Below, piece after piece: positions 23,874-35,416 of a DNA stretch of 64,000 nucleotides; position 1 is the stretch's first letter, and every line of letters starts with the position of its first letter. Location: contig SJOL01001073.1 of the NCBI GenBank assembly GCA_004794785.1, forward strand, positions 25,069 to 89,068, written 5' to 3'. The translations under genes and the position numbers were made by a program. Source of the DNA: Opisthorchis felineus (lineage: Eukaryota; Platyhelminthes; Trematoda; Opisthorchiida; Opisthorchiidae). The notes under the pieces are model-generated. The model did not search any database. It saw only the letters and a list, made by a program, of their open reading frames with translations, and was not told where the DNA came from.

Positions 23874-23940
23874 CGTCGTAATTGCGCCAGCTCAAGGAAA
23901 TGCAAATTCGACAAGTCTCGCAATCAACGACAAGTGAACA
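23874..23940 (-). CDS. Internal exon of the 23.3-24.1 kb gene
   Basis: The exon lies between the acceptor GCGCTCTTGTAG and the donor G|GTGAGT and has 22 codons plus one base. The peptide is cysteine-rich (CSLVVDCETCRICISLSW). A 280-bp intron follows. The four-exon chain keeps one reading frame through three introns of very different size, which is unlikely by chance. Confidence 0.4.
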
Positions 23941-23993
23941 CTACAAGAGCGCTGTTCGATTTCTGAAGAAACGTTATGACAGACGAAGAGTAC

Positions 23994-24062
23994 CCAGTAT
24001 TTGGTAGCGCTGTCTCTTGGTGAATCCCCAGATCGTGGACAGATGGATGACCTCTTTTGGAG
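23994..24062 (-). CDS. Possible first recognised exon of the 23.3-24.1 kb gene
   Basis: The acceptor CTTCTCATGGCTCAG opens 23 codons (LQKRSSICPRSGDSPRD ...) ending at a GTACTC donor, phase 0 on both sides. A 53-bp intron would join it to 23874-23940. The donor is weaker than the others in this gene, so this exon is the least certain. Confidence 0.3.
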
Positions 24063-25088
24063 CTGAGCCATGAGAAGGCCACTTATGGTAAACAGGTGGT
24101 GGTAAAAAACAGCAGCTATATTATCAAGGCCTGGTGGGTTCGGTCCGGTCAGGTGGTTCTAAGTAGTAAGTAGCACGTGTCCAATGAAGGTCGTCTGACA
24201 GGATCTGGGTGAGTGGCCCTCAATGATCGGGGAGGTGTAACATTATCTATCATCATCGCTCTAGAAATAGCGCGTTTCACCAGATTATCACAGGCTTCTC
24301 AGCATGGCGTACAAGGCACATGGACAAGAATGTAGATCAAGCAGTTTTGACACTCGCTGGCATACGTGACCGTAGATGAACGGCATCCTGGGCGGTTTCC
24401 TTCCATCCAGAGATCCTACGAACGTATGAACTATCTACATGGTCATTGAGTCCCAGTGGACCGTGTTCCGCTCTGTTATTTTTCAGGTCAGGTTTCTGAG
24501 AACAGAAGCTCCCACTGAAGACTCAAAAAGATCCTGTACTTCAGCCTGGGCAACCGGATGATACCTCACCTTGGGACAATTTACGGACCGCCCCTGCATC
24601 TACCACCAGCATTTCCAAAGGTCTTCGCCCACCCATTTTACCACAATTTCAAGGCTGTATATACAGTTGCTCTAGGAGAAACCTCACCGGCGCGTTTGTC
24701 CGAATTCGCACACAATTTAGGCTTCAGTGTTTCGCTTTACGCGCGCTAATGCGTATCGGTCAACTGGCTGGTTTGACTAGAACGTTTGAGTGATGTGGAA
24801 TTTATATAAGTTGCCTTTACTAGATGCGCCTATGAGTTTCGTCTGTGCCGGTGTTCTTACTACTTCCAGTAATATAGCTGAGATCGCTCTGCGTGACTGG
24901 ATCCCGCCGGACAGTCTTCGCCATATGGCAATGCTTGCAAGCTTATTTTGAACTAACACTCAGCGAGTACGCAAGAATAGTTTGAATAAGATCACGGACT
25001 ATTTTTACGGATACCTACTCAAACTGTTTCAGAAGGCAAAAAAGACAACTAATGTGGTATGGACCAGTGATTAGAACAATATTTATAG

Positions 25089-25281
25089 ATGAGCGGGTTC
25101 GTTTTGCTGATCGTTTTGGTTTCCACATCGCCCGAGTTCCCACTAAGCCACTTGCTGTTTTACCTTGCCAGCGCAAAAGTGGGGATAACTTGATACTTTT
25201 GCCATCGTTTGCAAATGCCCGGGTTGAGTTCAAAGTTGTCCTACTTGTGTTCCATTATAGTCGACTGCTTCGACAATTTTG
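25089..25281 (+). CDS. Exon with a PP1-docking motif, PPP1R3-like
   Basis: The exon opens after AACAATATTTATAG with two leading bases and reads DERVRFADRFGFHIARV. The RVxF motif (RVRF, 25094-25105) followed by ADxFG and a hydrophobic-IxxV segment is the pattern of glycogen-targeting protein phosphatase 1 regulatory subunits (PPP1R3 family), where it binds the PP1 catalytic subunit just before the CBM21 carbohydrate-binding domain. The frame stays open to a possible donor (TTTTG|GTGAAT). The CBM21 exon was not located. A possible 43-codon plus-strand piece just upstream (about 24827-24951) ends in a stop and is probably unrelated. Confidence 0.45.
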
Positions 25282-25285
25282 GTGA

Positions 25286-27457
25286 ATGTAAGACCATTGG
25301 ATTAAGAAGCATAAATTTATCTCGACTGTTTGATCCAGCAGTTCTTCCCAGTAACCAGGATAGGCTTAGCACCAGTTTGGGTTCCTCGAGCCCATGAGGT
25401 ATGGACTGAAACTTGGCATTCGTGCAAACGACGGTGCATCCAAATGCGTTAGTTAGTCATATTCAAAATGAAATACGTGTACAACAGTGCATCTCTGCTG
25501 TAAATCTTCATTTGGTTGACGCGCGGAGCCAGCTACTCCAAGACAGTGTGCTCAACACTACGCGCTTAGTCTAAAACCACAAAATCACCAGCAGCCTTCG
25601 AGCTGATAAGTGACCTGAACGAAAGCTGAAGCGGCCACTGGGAGCATCTGAAAGCCCATCCGCTTCACCCACATCAATAATGCTAGGTAGAAAGTTTCTG
25701 CTTGTAAAAATTACATGAAAAACAGAACACACACACCTGTAAACAGCCTACAAATACGGCTAGGGCGGCATACTTCGAAGCTCGGTTCAATTGGCCAGCT
25801 GGTTCCATTTGGATCCACCGTTGTTCCTTGGCTTATAACGCCTATTGTAAACCACAGCTTCATAGGTTAGGACAGGTACCACGGACGCGTACCAGTGCAA
25901 ACTATCCAGCCTAGATAATCTGCACTCTGCACTGTCTGCGGAAAAACTAATGTCCATGTTGTCCAGAATGTGAATCGATTATCGCTGTGGTGATCCAGTT
26001 AAAGTACGTAACGACTGTCACAACGAAAGGAAGAGTAGCACTCTACCGAATGCAGCGAACCCCCCAGTTCACTTGTTTTCCTTCGGCTGTGCAACTGGAT
26101 TGACGGACAGGTGAGTGAGGGACAAGCCGATTTCTGCTCTGGTGGAGGTTGTACTAATCTCCGACGGACCCTAGAACAACATCGTATCTACCAGCAACCG
26201 AAAGTTGTAGACTTTCTAGAAATATGTGCATCCAAACGCACAGAAATGCCTCATGAAACTGTCTGCGTATGTATGGGGCACCGTTAAATTACATCGTTTT
26301 GCTTGTGGGGCTACGCAAACAAATGTATGGCAAAGCAAGGGCCCAGGGAAATCAACACTGCCGTTTTCCCATCACCGATGATGTGAGACATGAGTGGTGT
26401 AATTCCTTGTTCCTTTTCCAGTTTGTTGTCGGGGAGATTCTTCAGAGAAAGCTTCTGGAAGCTTGAGTTGAGTTGAGTTATTGTCTAGTCCAGAGGACAT
26501 TGTTTTGTTGTGTGATACCTTTTCCTCAGTCCAAAAGCCGCCGGATTGTCTGGCGATTTACGTCGCATGATTCTGCCTGTGTTCTGCATCCTCAGGATGC
26601 AAAGTAAAATTCTAAATTTGGGTAACCTCTCCATTTGGTATCGCCTTTGGTAGCGGTGTGTTAATCTGGTAGATCGGTTAAGGCAAATCGAAATTTGTGG
26701 TAGCACCCGTGGAGACCACGCTGCCTAGTTTGACATTCGAAAAGTTAAAAGATCTTTGGTGTTGGTCGAAAGATCTAAGAATTTCGCTGAACGTTAGGCT
26801 AAGTTAAGTTTTACGGGTTGTGGGTTAGAGTCACCAATTAGGGTGGACGAATGACCATCCAGTGCCCCACTGTCGTTTATTCATACTCACCAGCAGAAAT
26901 TGAAAAAAAACCCGAGGTGGTCTTCTGATGGCGTGGTTGGTGCGGATGATGAAGTTAAGTGCAGGCTTCGCCACAGTGAGTTTATCTCATCTCCCCAGAG
27001 GTATGAAATAAATATGGCTGAATGTGACAGACGGTTTGATCAAATGTTGCGCCCATGAAAGAGCAAACAAACAAAGATACGAAACATGCACGCAACAACA
27101 AAAGTGAGTTCCTCTTCCTCGGTTGTTCCTTTCTTCTACTTTTTTCTTCACGACTACTTTGCACAATGCTTGCTTCAGGTTTTTTTTTCGATCGAGTATA
27201 GTCACCTTCTTGGGTTTCCACCAGTTTCGTCCACCATCATTTATGCCATGGTTATTCAATTTTGAGAGTAAAACAAATGTTTAAAGTTTTATAGCTGAAG
27301 ACTCGTAAATTAACGTGATCAATGCGCCAAACCCTAAAAATGGGTCATTTAACACCGGATCGGCAACGGTTTATCCCATATTCCCAACAATCGATCTATC
27401 CCACAATCTTTTGCGAATTCATAAATCATTTTATAGAAACATACTCTTAGTACTTAC
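25286..27457. other. No supportable gene
   Basis: Several splice-like pieces were examined, notably about 25966-26110 (plus), which ends at the strong donor GGACAG|GTGAGT and is open in two frames, but no frame had both an acceptor and consistent phase. A short (GAGTT)3 run lies at about 26465-26479. A T-rich stretch at 27100-27190 has no further meaning to me. Confidence 0.3.
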
Positions 27458-27538
27458 TTTAAGCAGCTTGTTGGGTAGGGCGTTCAGCACTGACGCCAGA
27501 GCAATTAACACCAAACTGGTTATCCAGACGTTGTCAAG
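27458..27538 (-). CDS. Probable late exon of the SLC35F-like transporter (last membrane segment)
   Basis: The acceptor ACAACCCCTTCAG and donor AAA|GTAAGT flank 27 codons, phase 0 to 0. The peptide NVWITSLVLIALASVLNALP is hydrophobic and ends in LP, in the way the last membrane helix of SLC35F3/F4 proteins ends in LLP. It is on the same strand as, and downstream of, the nine exons between 31.8 and 49.4 kb. It does not join in phase to 31813-31938 unless that exon uses its alternative donor at 31832, so an intervening exon (membrane segments 8-9) is probably missing from this list. Confidence 0.45.
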
Positions 27539-29989
27539 CTGAAGGGGTTGTTGTGTCCATAACAGTCGATAAACTAGGGGAACAGTGTGGGGAGGGGAAC
27601 AAGTGGAAGCGAACGCATTTCAGAAGTCATGATAAGAACGTTTCACGAAAGTACTCCATTTTGGTGATGGAGAGATCGTCCACGGAATTCTCATCGGTAT
27701 ATCAACCTTTACATAGTAAGGATGGCCTTTGTGTGGTAAATGTGACTACCGCAATACAATGCTTGCTATGATTAGATTTCAAATCGCTCGACATATAACA
27801 GCTATGATGTGAATCAAAAACCACTTGACCAGGTGCAGCACCGTTTAATTTAATCCCTTCTCCAATTAATTAAATAAACTGTAATTAAATAGTAGGTAAA
27901 TGACTGGGCTTTTTGGATTGTGACGGCGACAGGGTAAATCAGAGTTTGACCAACGCCGTGTGTTTTGTGTCTTAATCTTTTGCGGACTGATTAGCTGAAT
28001 GAAATTGCATCGCCTGCTTTGGTTGTCGACTGTTTCCTTAAGTTCAGTCCACTTGAAGGGAAGGGACGACAATCAAAGCACACACAAGGCAGGTCAACCT
28101 AAGGGTAATGTGGTAAATGTGATTGGGCCAGATGGTCGGTGTAGACCATTCACCAGACAAGTGCACGACGATGTACTGATGCCGGGATTGATCGATTTGC
28201 GAAAGTCTTTAACGATGCCTGTATGACAGACCTGGGGTCCTCAGCCTCTTGGGTAACACAAATGATTCACTGAATGGCTATATTCGCACCAGGCGGAACA
28301 TAAATGCCGTAAACCGGGCTATCATCAAAGATCAAGAAAAAAAGCATGCTTCTGGACAAAGTTTGGGATCCGGGGATTAATTTGGGGAATAGGTTGGAAA
28401 TACGATAATCGTTATTCAACCAACCAACTTCAAACTCAACTGGTACTAAATCGTGAGAGTTTTGGTTAGCGTGTTTGCTAAAATTTAACTTTGTTGGATA
28501 ACCATCGTTCCCAGTTCACCTTTAATACGACGCCTCCCAGAAAACTACGAGTGCTTTCGACTACCTGTCTACAAAATTGCATCAGAGAGGAAAGTTTCTT
28601 TTCAAATACAAATACTTGCCACTGGATTTAGTCTTTGTTTGTCTGAATGTAACCAAGCAAGCAAAAAAACGCACTTCGGACTACGCTGTGAAGGTCGATC
28701 ATTTTTCATTAAGCTTCTCAGAGAAGGGTTGTGTTTTTGGGGGTAATTCAGTCAGCGAAGCTCTAGCAAGCAATTTGAGAACAAAAACCAGAGCCATTTT
28801 GCGTGTTGTTAGAGGAAGGTGGGTTGGGAAGGGGATTTAACCAACCCAACTAAAACTCATCCATTTTCCGATAGAAAATGCGAACGCAAGCAAGACAAAA
28901 AAGAACTTTCAGCTGATTGACCGAATCTGGTTCTATTTTGGTCAGTGAGCGATGGATAGGAAACAACGATGTCCTAACGACCACCTGTTCTGCAGCAACA
29001 TTACTAATAGTACACGGTGCTCTGAATTGTGTTCTGCATAAACATTGACAGGGAAATTTCAAGCGTGAGCAATAGACTTACCAGCACAAAGGAGCGGTGG
29101 AAGAAGGGGTTGCAAACACCGTAGAGCCCGAGGGACCTTTCGGTTGCTCAGATCCAACGACAGGATGAACACTAAAGGTAGTGCATTGAGAAGCACGCAA
29201 GAAGTGATTAGTTATGGACTTTTATTCCAACCGTGTGCGTGGGTAATCTAACAATTAGGGTATTATCGTTCCAGGGAACATAAATTTCATTTGACCATTT
29301 GAGCTTTAGTAGATTGGTAGGAGCAATGGCTGGTGGTGATGAACTAGTCTCAATTGTTGCAAAAAATTACATTGCCTCAGTCGGAACTAAAAAAAGTTAG
29401 GATCCATCTGCGAGAATGGCTCGAACACAGATGAAAACGGTCGCTCAATAGGGGTGGAGGATCCCGTCACTCGAAGCGGCAATTCTTGTTAATCCAGAGA
29501 GGAAAACAGCATAATGGGGTCAGAAAACCACAGTTGTTCAGGTTAGTTCTAACGTCAATTAGAAGACGTAGTTCACAAGCAACGTAGACGTTATTTTTAG
29601 GCATAAAGTAGTGATTGTTCAAAACAGCGCCATAAAACTCAATTTTCAACTCGAAAATAAGGGGTAAAAGGCATGTTTACCGAATGTGGCAACCATCTGA
29701 AAAGAACTCAGTGAATACGCATTATCCTTGAATAGAACCATGAATCCTCGCTAAATGTCTTCAGTTTTTCGTTAGCATGAAGCATGTGAGAGATTACGCA
29801 GATTCACACAATAGAGTATTACTTGTTAAAATAGACAATCCATGGTCAAGATGCCCCGGGAAATTCGTCACAGTCTTGTTACCTAAGCGATGAGTGCTAC
29901 CAGCCTAAACAACATGGGGGAATACGGGTGCATTGTTTGGTGACATAGCAAGAGTTCAGTAGCGATTTGTTAGATGACCTTGGTGGTTC
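27539..29989. other. Probable intron or intergenic; nothing else seen
   Basis: If 27458-27538 belongs to the transporter gene, this is intron. No repeat copy, RNA motif or splice-flanked frame was recognised. A missing transporter exon carrying the conserved TYPxxxSxGTxLSxP region should lie between 27.5 and 31.8 kb; a weak candidate with ILGTVLMV occurs near 30560-30640 (minus). Confidence 0.35.
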
Positions 29990-29994
29990 GTCTG

Positions 29995-30050
29995 TTCGCT
30001 GACAGACAAACGTTTCGCCACCATTCAAGGGGACATCATCCGTTTGCAGC
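29995..30050 (-). ncRNA. Second-type hammerhead-like motif
   Basis: On the minus strand: GCTGCAAA, CGGATGA, TGTCCCC ... GGTGGC, GAAAC, GTTTGTC, then TGTCAGC. Helix I can form GCTG/CAGC plus AAA/TGT with one bulge and one mismatch. Helix II pairs GTCCCC with GGTGGC (five of six). Helix III is AC/GT closed by GTTT, as in schistosome satellite hammerheads (AC-GCGC-GT). Two departures from the consensus core (the U of CUGAUGA is G, and one extra base before helix II) suggest it is degraded. Confidence 0.4.
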
Positions 30051-30059
30051 TTGGTGTTT

Positions 30060-31812
30060 GGATGGCCACAGAAAAGCAAGGTGGATCTCTACAGATGATG
30101 ATGGACGCCTGGACTGCAATGATCCGGTTGTTGGCATTAATCACCGGCTGGCAAGTGAACATATTCAGTCTGCTCGTTCTCACCATAGAAATGTAGATGC
30201 TAAGTTGTCCTTTGAGGGCAGTGTCAGACTGTGACGATACAGTCCGCAGAACACTCGTGAGGGAGTGGGCAAATTAAAACAAATAGGCAGGCGAAGATCA
30301 CATTCGGAAAAGGTGAGCCTCCGGGAGGTTTGGACGTTAATTTCTTTCATACGTGAACAGGAAAATGGACTTGAATGCCTAGCTGAGGCACATTCCTTTA
30401 ACTTCAGTTGGAAAGGTTCTGATCCGTGGCTCCGACCGGTAAACTATTCGTTTCGGGGAAAACATTTGAGTTGTGTTTTTAGCCAGACGAAAGCGGTGCA
30501 TAACCTGCAGACATCCTGCTGATTACCCACCTAGCTTTCAGGTACATAATTTATCCAATCTCTGATATAGACGTATTCTTTCGAAAGACCTGACCATAAG
30601 AACAGTACCTAGGATTTGAAAACAGCTAGTACCAAATTCAGTGAGAATAAAGATTCGAGCTTCGTTTGAACACTCAGTTTGGTTGGATGATAATGGAATA
30701 ATACAAGCTAAGTCGTTTAGGGATCGCCGATGTGTACGCATGGCTTCCCGGTTCAAATCCGCTCACACTGGTGGTCATTTGTTCATTGGGCCTCGCGTAA
30801 ACCTTAGAGCCTTAAACCTTAAACCAAAACACACATGAAGAATTACAATTTACAGATCTGAAGCTGCATCACAACCACGAGTGAAAAAACCTACGTAAGG
30901 GCAGGTCTGAATTTATACCATTGAGCGATTGACTTCTATTGTAGTAATAAAAGGCAGACATTTTAGATTGGATTTTTGTGGGATTTTTTATATACGAACG
31001 TGTGGCGCGATTAAACTAACAACATTTTACAATTGCGAGTAAAGCTTGAGGGAATTCAGGTCAATTTCAGCCAGATCTGACGAGAATGACGGCTTTGAAA
31101 TTCGGTGCGCAAATTCCACTGGAATTTTTACCAAAATGAATTATTCACCGGGTTTTAAGTGACTCTAGTGGAATTGCGAGTAAGTAGAAATGAGATCCGA
31201 CTAATTCAGCGTTCAAAAAGTATAGGGCACACAATGTAAATCGGTAGATCAATTTTTCGCAACTTCCATTGTTCCTTACGAAGGCCAGAAACAGGCAACG
31301 TTTTGGAAGCACCCAATTCACAGTATTGGTGCCGATAGAGAAACAGTGAATACTGTCCGTTTCTGATATTATTACCATGTAATTAGGAGTGGTTTGCTTT
31401 GGAATCAGGTACACAAATCATGTCGATACGTGTGATAGGTTTTGTCAGTGAGACATATACTGAGGCTGCTCTGTGATCGATGCCTCAGTAGAGTCAGTCA
31501 TGAAAACGCAAAATACAACTCAGTGTTTCCACGTGACCACAGAGGAAGGTATAGTATATCAACATCACCAATAGATTAAGTGATTGATACCCACAACTAC
31601 CCCAATTGGAGACGGGTCAACACATAATCAGGTTTGCTGTCGAGTGGAATCATCGTAAATACAAATGATTTTGAATAGGTATTCTTATGAATATTTCCAG
31701 TCTGTGTTATCATGAAAAGGCACGAAAAAACCAAGGAAAATACGAAAAACTGGGGAGAATTCACTGTAAAGACATCCAGCAAAGATGACTTTCGTTAACC
31801 ATCGGCACTTAC
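30060..31812. other. Transporter intron; no separate gene supported
   Basis: Contains chance frames only. At 30740-30780 there is a B-box-like GGTTCAAATCC but no matching A-box or acceptor-stem complement, so it is not called a tRNA. Some of this sequence may be the unrecognised exon of the transporter discussed above. Confidence 0.3.
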
Positions 31813-31938
31813 TGAGTAATGACGCACTCACACCGATGAAGTGTACCCATGGGACGTGAGGCCATTCAATAGGCTCCACGGAAGTGACGAATGAAGTTAT
31901 CACGACCACGGGCCAGAACACCAACAGATTGAATAGAC
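31813..31938 (-). CDS. Exon of SLC35F3/F4-like transporter (membrane segment after the cytosolic loop)
   Basis: Acceptor TCTTTTCTATCGAAG; two leading bases complete a Gly codon split from 36077-36143. The peptide GLFNLLVFWPVVV is a membrane segment, then VEPIEWPHVPWVHFIG. SLC35F3/F4 proteins have the same order: an FN-containing helix, an acidic-aromatic loop, then PW and a hydrophobic segment. Two donors are possible: CTCA|GTAAGT at 31813 (phase 1, keeps VSASLL, better alignment) or GGT|GTGAGT at 31832 (phase 0). Confidence 0.7.
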
Positions 31939-33503
31939 CTTCGATAGAAAAGAACGCCATGCGATATTAAAAGATGACATCACAAGAAGCAAACTTTCAT
32001 CAAGTTTTTTTTCATCTACACAATGGGATTAATCCTTGCTGCGATCAGCAGTCAGTTTTAACAAACGATGAGTACACCCAACTGGACCATAGTTCCAGAG
32101 CAATTCCTCGTCTCAAAAGTTAGCGTTTTTCCAATTTTAAGCGTTCGTTCTACGCGTGAAATTGATTTGTGGCAAAAAGCCAACTATCCCTATATCACTG
32201 TTTAAAACGTGCATGGAAGTGGTGACATTTCTCAAATCACTGGAACGATTCGAGCCCACAACGTTCCGGTCAGAAGTCGAGCGCTACACCATCAGGCCAC
32301 CTGTAATTGAACAGATGCGCGACGCAGCCGCACTAAAATAACGCATTGCCATATCACCGTTCGAACACCCCGTTCATCTTGCATGATTCGATATTGACGG
32401 GTCCTGTGGGTGTCTGTGTTTTTCTTGGTAAACTTTAAAGGATCAAGTATTCACCACATTCTAAGGAGGTTACTCGCCCATCTAAAGCGATTGACTGACC
32501 AGAATGTCACTGAAGTGGAATGGGAAATGCATTATCTGTGTGAAGATGAAAGATAAATGTTGTCTAGAAATTTCGTATTTTTAGCAGCCCTGCTTTCATA
32601 AAAAAACTATTAGTCGTATAGAAAAACAATTTTCATCGATCGGCTTGCCAGAAATACCGACCACTAAACTATGTCTATTGCCTCAAGATAATTTTGTACA
32701 ATTCTAACTCCTAAGAGGTGATTCTCAATTGATCCAACATTCGTATCAAGCGATTAACCTCAAGCATGCACAAACGTTCAACTACATAGGATGTATTTTG
32801 GAATATCAGTCAGTTTGCTGCTTAAACGAGGCTGCTTTCAGACAAGAGACCGAAACCATCTAAATTGTTTATGCATTCTTCTGGGCGGACGAATAAGATT
32901 ATTTTCCATCATGTCAAAGGGGCGTCTAATTTCGTTTGGGTTCGAGTGTGAATTGTGGTTTTTAGTCGATAGATAGATAAGCAATGTTTTCTCACGAGAA
33001 CGGTTGTTTGGAAGTCAGCTAGTCAATCACAGACTGAGCAGCTGCCCCCTTAAGGGTGGACAAACGATACCAGAAACGCCCAAATACGATTTGTGACTGT
33101 CTGGTTCGCATGGATATAAAGAGAAACTGAGCGAGTATTTTTACAACCCTTCTTACTAGGGACCGATGAATTGGGAAACAGGTGCACAGTGACGAAACAG
33201 TTTCGTTAGACCAGTAGGTCCGTCTACGGTAATGGAAACATTAAATATGCGTGCAAAATAATCCTGTGTCAAAGGTTTCTTCGCTTTTCATCCCAAACTC
33301 TTGCTGTCGTGTAAGTAAAGGATATGTCAACGCGAAATTAACGCAGTTGCAGAGTTGAGGGGTCGTCTTGAGTTCCTGTTTGGGGCCGCGTGATCCACTA
33401 AACGCGAAGATTAACAGGACTTGGCACATAACCGGTCGCAATGGCAGCTGTGCTTCCGCTTTTTGGTTGGGCTTTCTAGACAAAGTTTGTTGTTGTGTTA
33501 GCT
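31939..33503. other. Intron of the transporter; no other feature
   Basis: Large intron between the exons at 31938 and 36077. No repeat or gene recognised in this part. Confidence 0.4.
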
Positions 33504-33686
33504 GAGCTCGAGATAGCTCAGTCGGTAAGGCACGAACTTTGTCACTGGAAGGTCCGTGGTTCGAGCCCAACTCCGGCGTCTCGACTGCTCTTATTTAGGC
33601 TTGGGAACGTGGCAATAGCTCAGCTCTTGTGCTTCCTCCATTTGGCATAGAAGCTAGGTACCGAAAGTTTGTTACAGCTGAGGCTC
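33504..33686 (+). repeat. SINE-1 copy with good pol III boxes
   Basis: Begins GAGCTCGAGATAGCTCAGTC with the A-box TAGCTCAGTCGG and the B-box GGTTCGAGCCC in normal tRNA spacing. It is followed by the family body (TCTCGACTGCTC, CTTGTGCTTCCTCC, AGCTAGGTACCGAAAG, GTTACAGCTGAG). It lies inside a transporter intron, antisense to that gene. The intact boxes suggest it is one of the younger copies. Confidence 0.8.
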
Positions 33687-33689
33687 GCT

Positions 33690-35416
33690 GATGGCAACTT
33701 GCCCCAACTCCATAACCAAACGTGTCTATTTCAGTGGTTTGTGAAGGTGCGGATAACACGTTCTCAACTAGTTTTTGTGGACTAATATATACATTCTTCC
33801 TCCATTCCCCTCGTCGTCGTATGAGGTTAGGTTAAACTGTCTACGGACGCCGTATAGCTTTCGCTGATGAAGGCGATGAGCGAATGGCAGTGTAGAAACT
33901 GGATTGCTTCACAGACCGAATTTCGGCATTCACATATGGAAGCATGAATCAAGCTTGCCTGCTCTGCCTTCAAAAACGTCAGCTGAATGTTTGTGCGTGA
34001 ATGCTGTGTCTACGAGAGTAACTCCGGAGGAGACAGGACTACCGATAGGCGAAGAAAAGGCCAGCCATAAAATATTTTTCGTCTCTTTAGTAACGGAGTG
34101 CTTCTATGAGGGGTGGTTTCAAGAAGGAATTGGCCCGGTAGGAGATCGGTCGCTACCCGTTGGTCAGCTTACAACAGAAAGGGAGGGGTTTGATTACTCA
34201 GTGAGCTGGATAGTGGACTTGTGACGAGTCATGTCAGATAACCTACCGCATGCCGTACATACCCGCCAATACTGCTGAGCCCAAGCAATTTATCCAGTCA
34301 GGTTTGTGAAGGAGGGATAGCTTCCGGTCACATATCCGTCCAACCTACGTAACTATCATATCACATCTGAGGAGGGCGATAATAGCGTGGTTCCGATGAC
34401 TTTAGTGCACCTCATGTTGTCTTGGAATCAGTAAACCCTAGGTGCTCAGAACTGGGAAGCCAATATGTAGAGCGTGGTTCACGAAAGTCGGATGAACGGA
34501 ATCTAGGATATTAAGATGACTAGGCACGAGAGATCCCAACTTCTGTGTGCTTTTGCAGTCCTCAGTGCTTCGTTCATCGTACAGTTTTGTTTACTACCGC
34601 CAGTACATACAAATCACGTGACAGCAGCTGAACCATGGACTCAAAAACGTTCAGTATATATTTTCTTCCGCTGTGGTCTTTATCGTGCTTTATACTTAAA
34701 CGCAGTGTGTGTGGGGAGGGAATTCATAACCCCGGTGTTTCGAGATTGTACCTCGGAGGAAGAGTACCGTTAGAACCGTCGCAATACTTTCGTAGTAATC
34801 CGCATTTCCATTGTGCTTTCCTGCTCATATTTCTTTGCGCTCTAGCAACCTAAATTCGGTACATGGTTTAAACCATTTCGGTCGTCCCACTTGATCACAC
34901 GGTTCCCGCACTTGGCTTTACACGGTCGAACCTTCACTTTGCTGTTTGGTTGATGACACTCAACTAGATATTCGGTACGAGGGGCCATGTCTGTTCGAAT
35001 CTGAGAAAACAATGCCGTAAATTTTTTGAACACTTCAACAAGCAGAAGCACGTAAATCCGCAGGGCTTCAGGTTCTACTGGGTGAGGAATTTTGGAAAGC
35101 AACATGGGGACAGAAACACACAGTGTACCTTAGAAAACGTCAGCTTAATCAGCAGAGAGATTATCGTTAACCGACACTGGATTCTACGTTTACTCGAAGG
35201 ATTGGTGCACATAGATTTCACAGTACAACCCATGTGGATTCAGCTTCCCACACTGCATAAATTGGACTTTAAGCTGAACTAATTTCAGGCGCATAAAAAA
35301 TCCATTTCGGTCTGCTCCAAAAACTCCAACGCACAAGTTGAGGATGTTTGTTCATATTGGGCATTCGATGAGTAGGTGACTAATATTTACGACAGTGTAT
35401 TGTCTCAGACCTTCTT
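33690..35416. other. Transporter intron; no gene supported
   Basis: A 106-codon plus frame (33904-34224) and an 85-codon plus frame with a signal-peptide-like start (34516-34773) have ordinary random codon patterns and no splice or promoter context. Not called. Confidence 0.35.

Noticed and set aside
31597..31782. Possible next transporter exon (minus, hydrophobic FVFSLVFSCLFMI)
   Set aside because: It follows a possible short intron in phase but does not contain the expected TYP...SxGTxLSxP motifs and meets a stop; kept only as an alternative.
33504..33580. tRNA gene at a good A-box/B-box pair
   Set aside because: The acceptor-stem ends do not pair and the sequence continues into the SINE-1 body, so it is a SINE rather than a functional tRNA.
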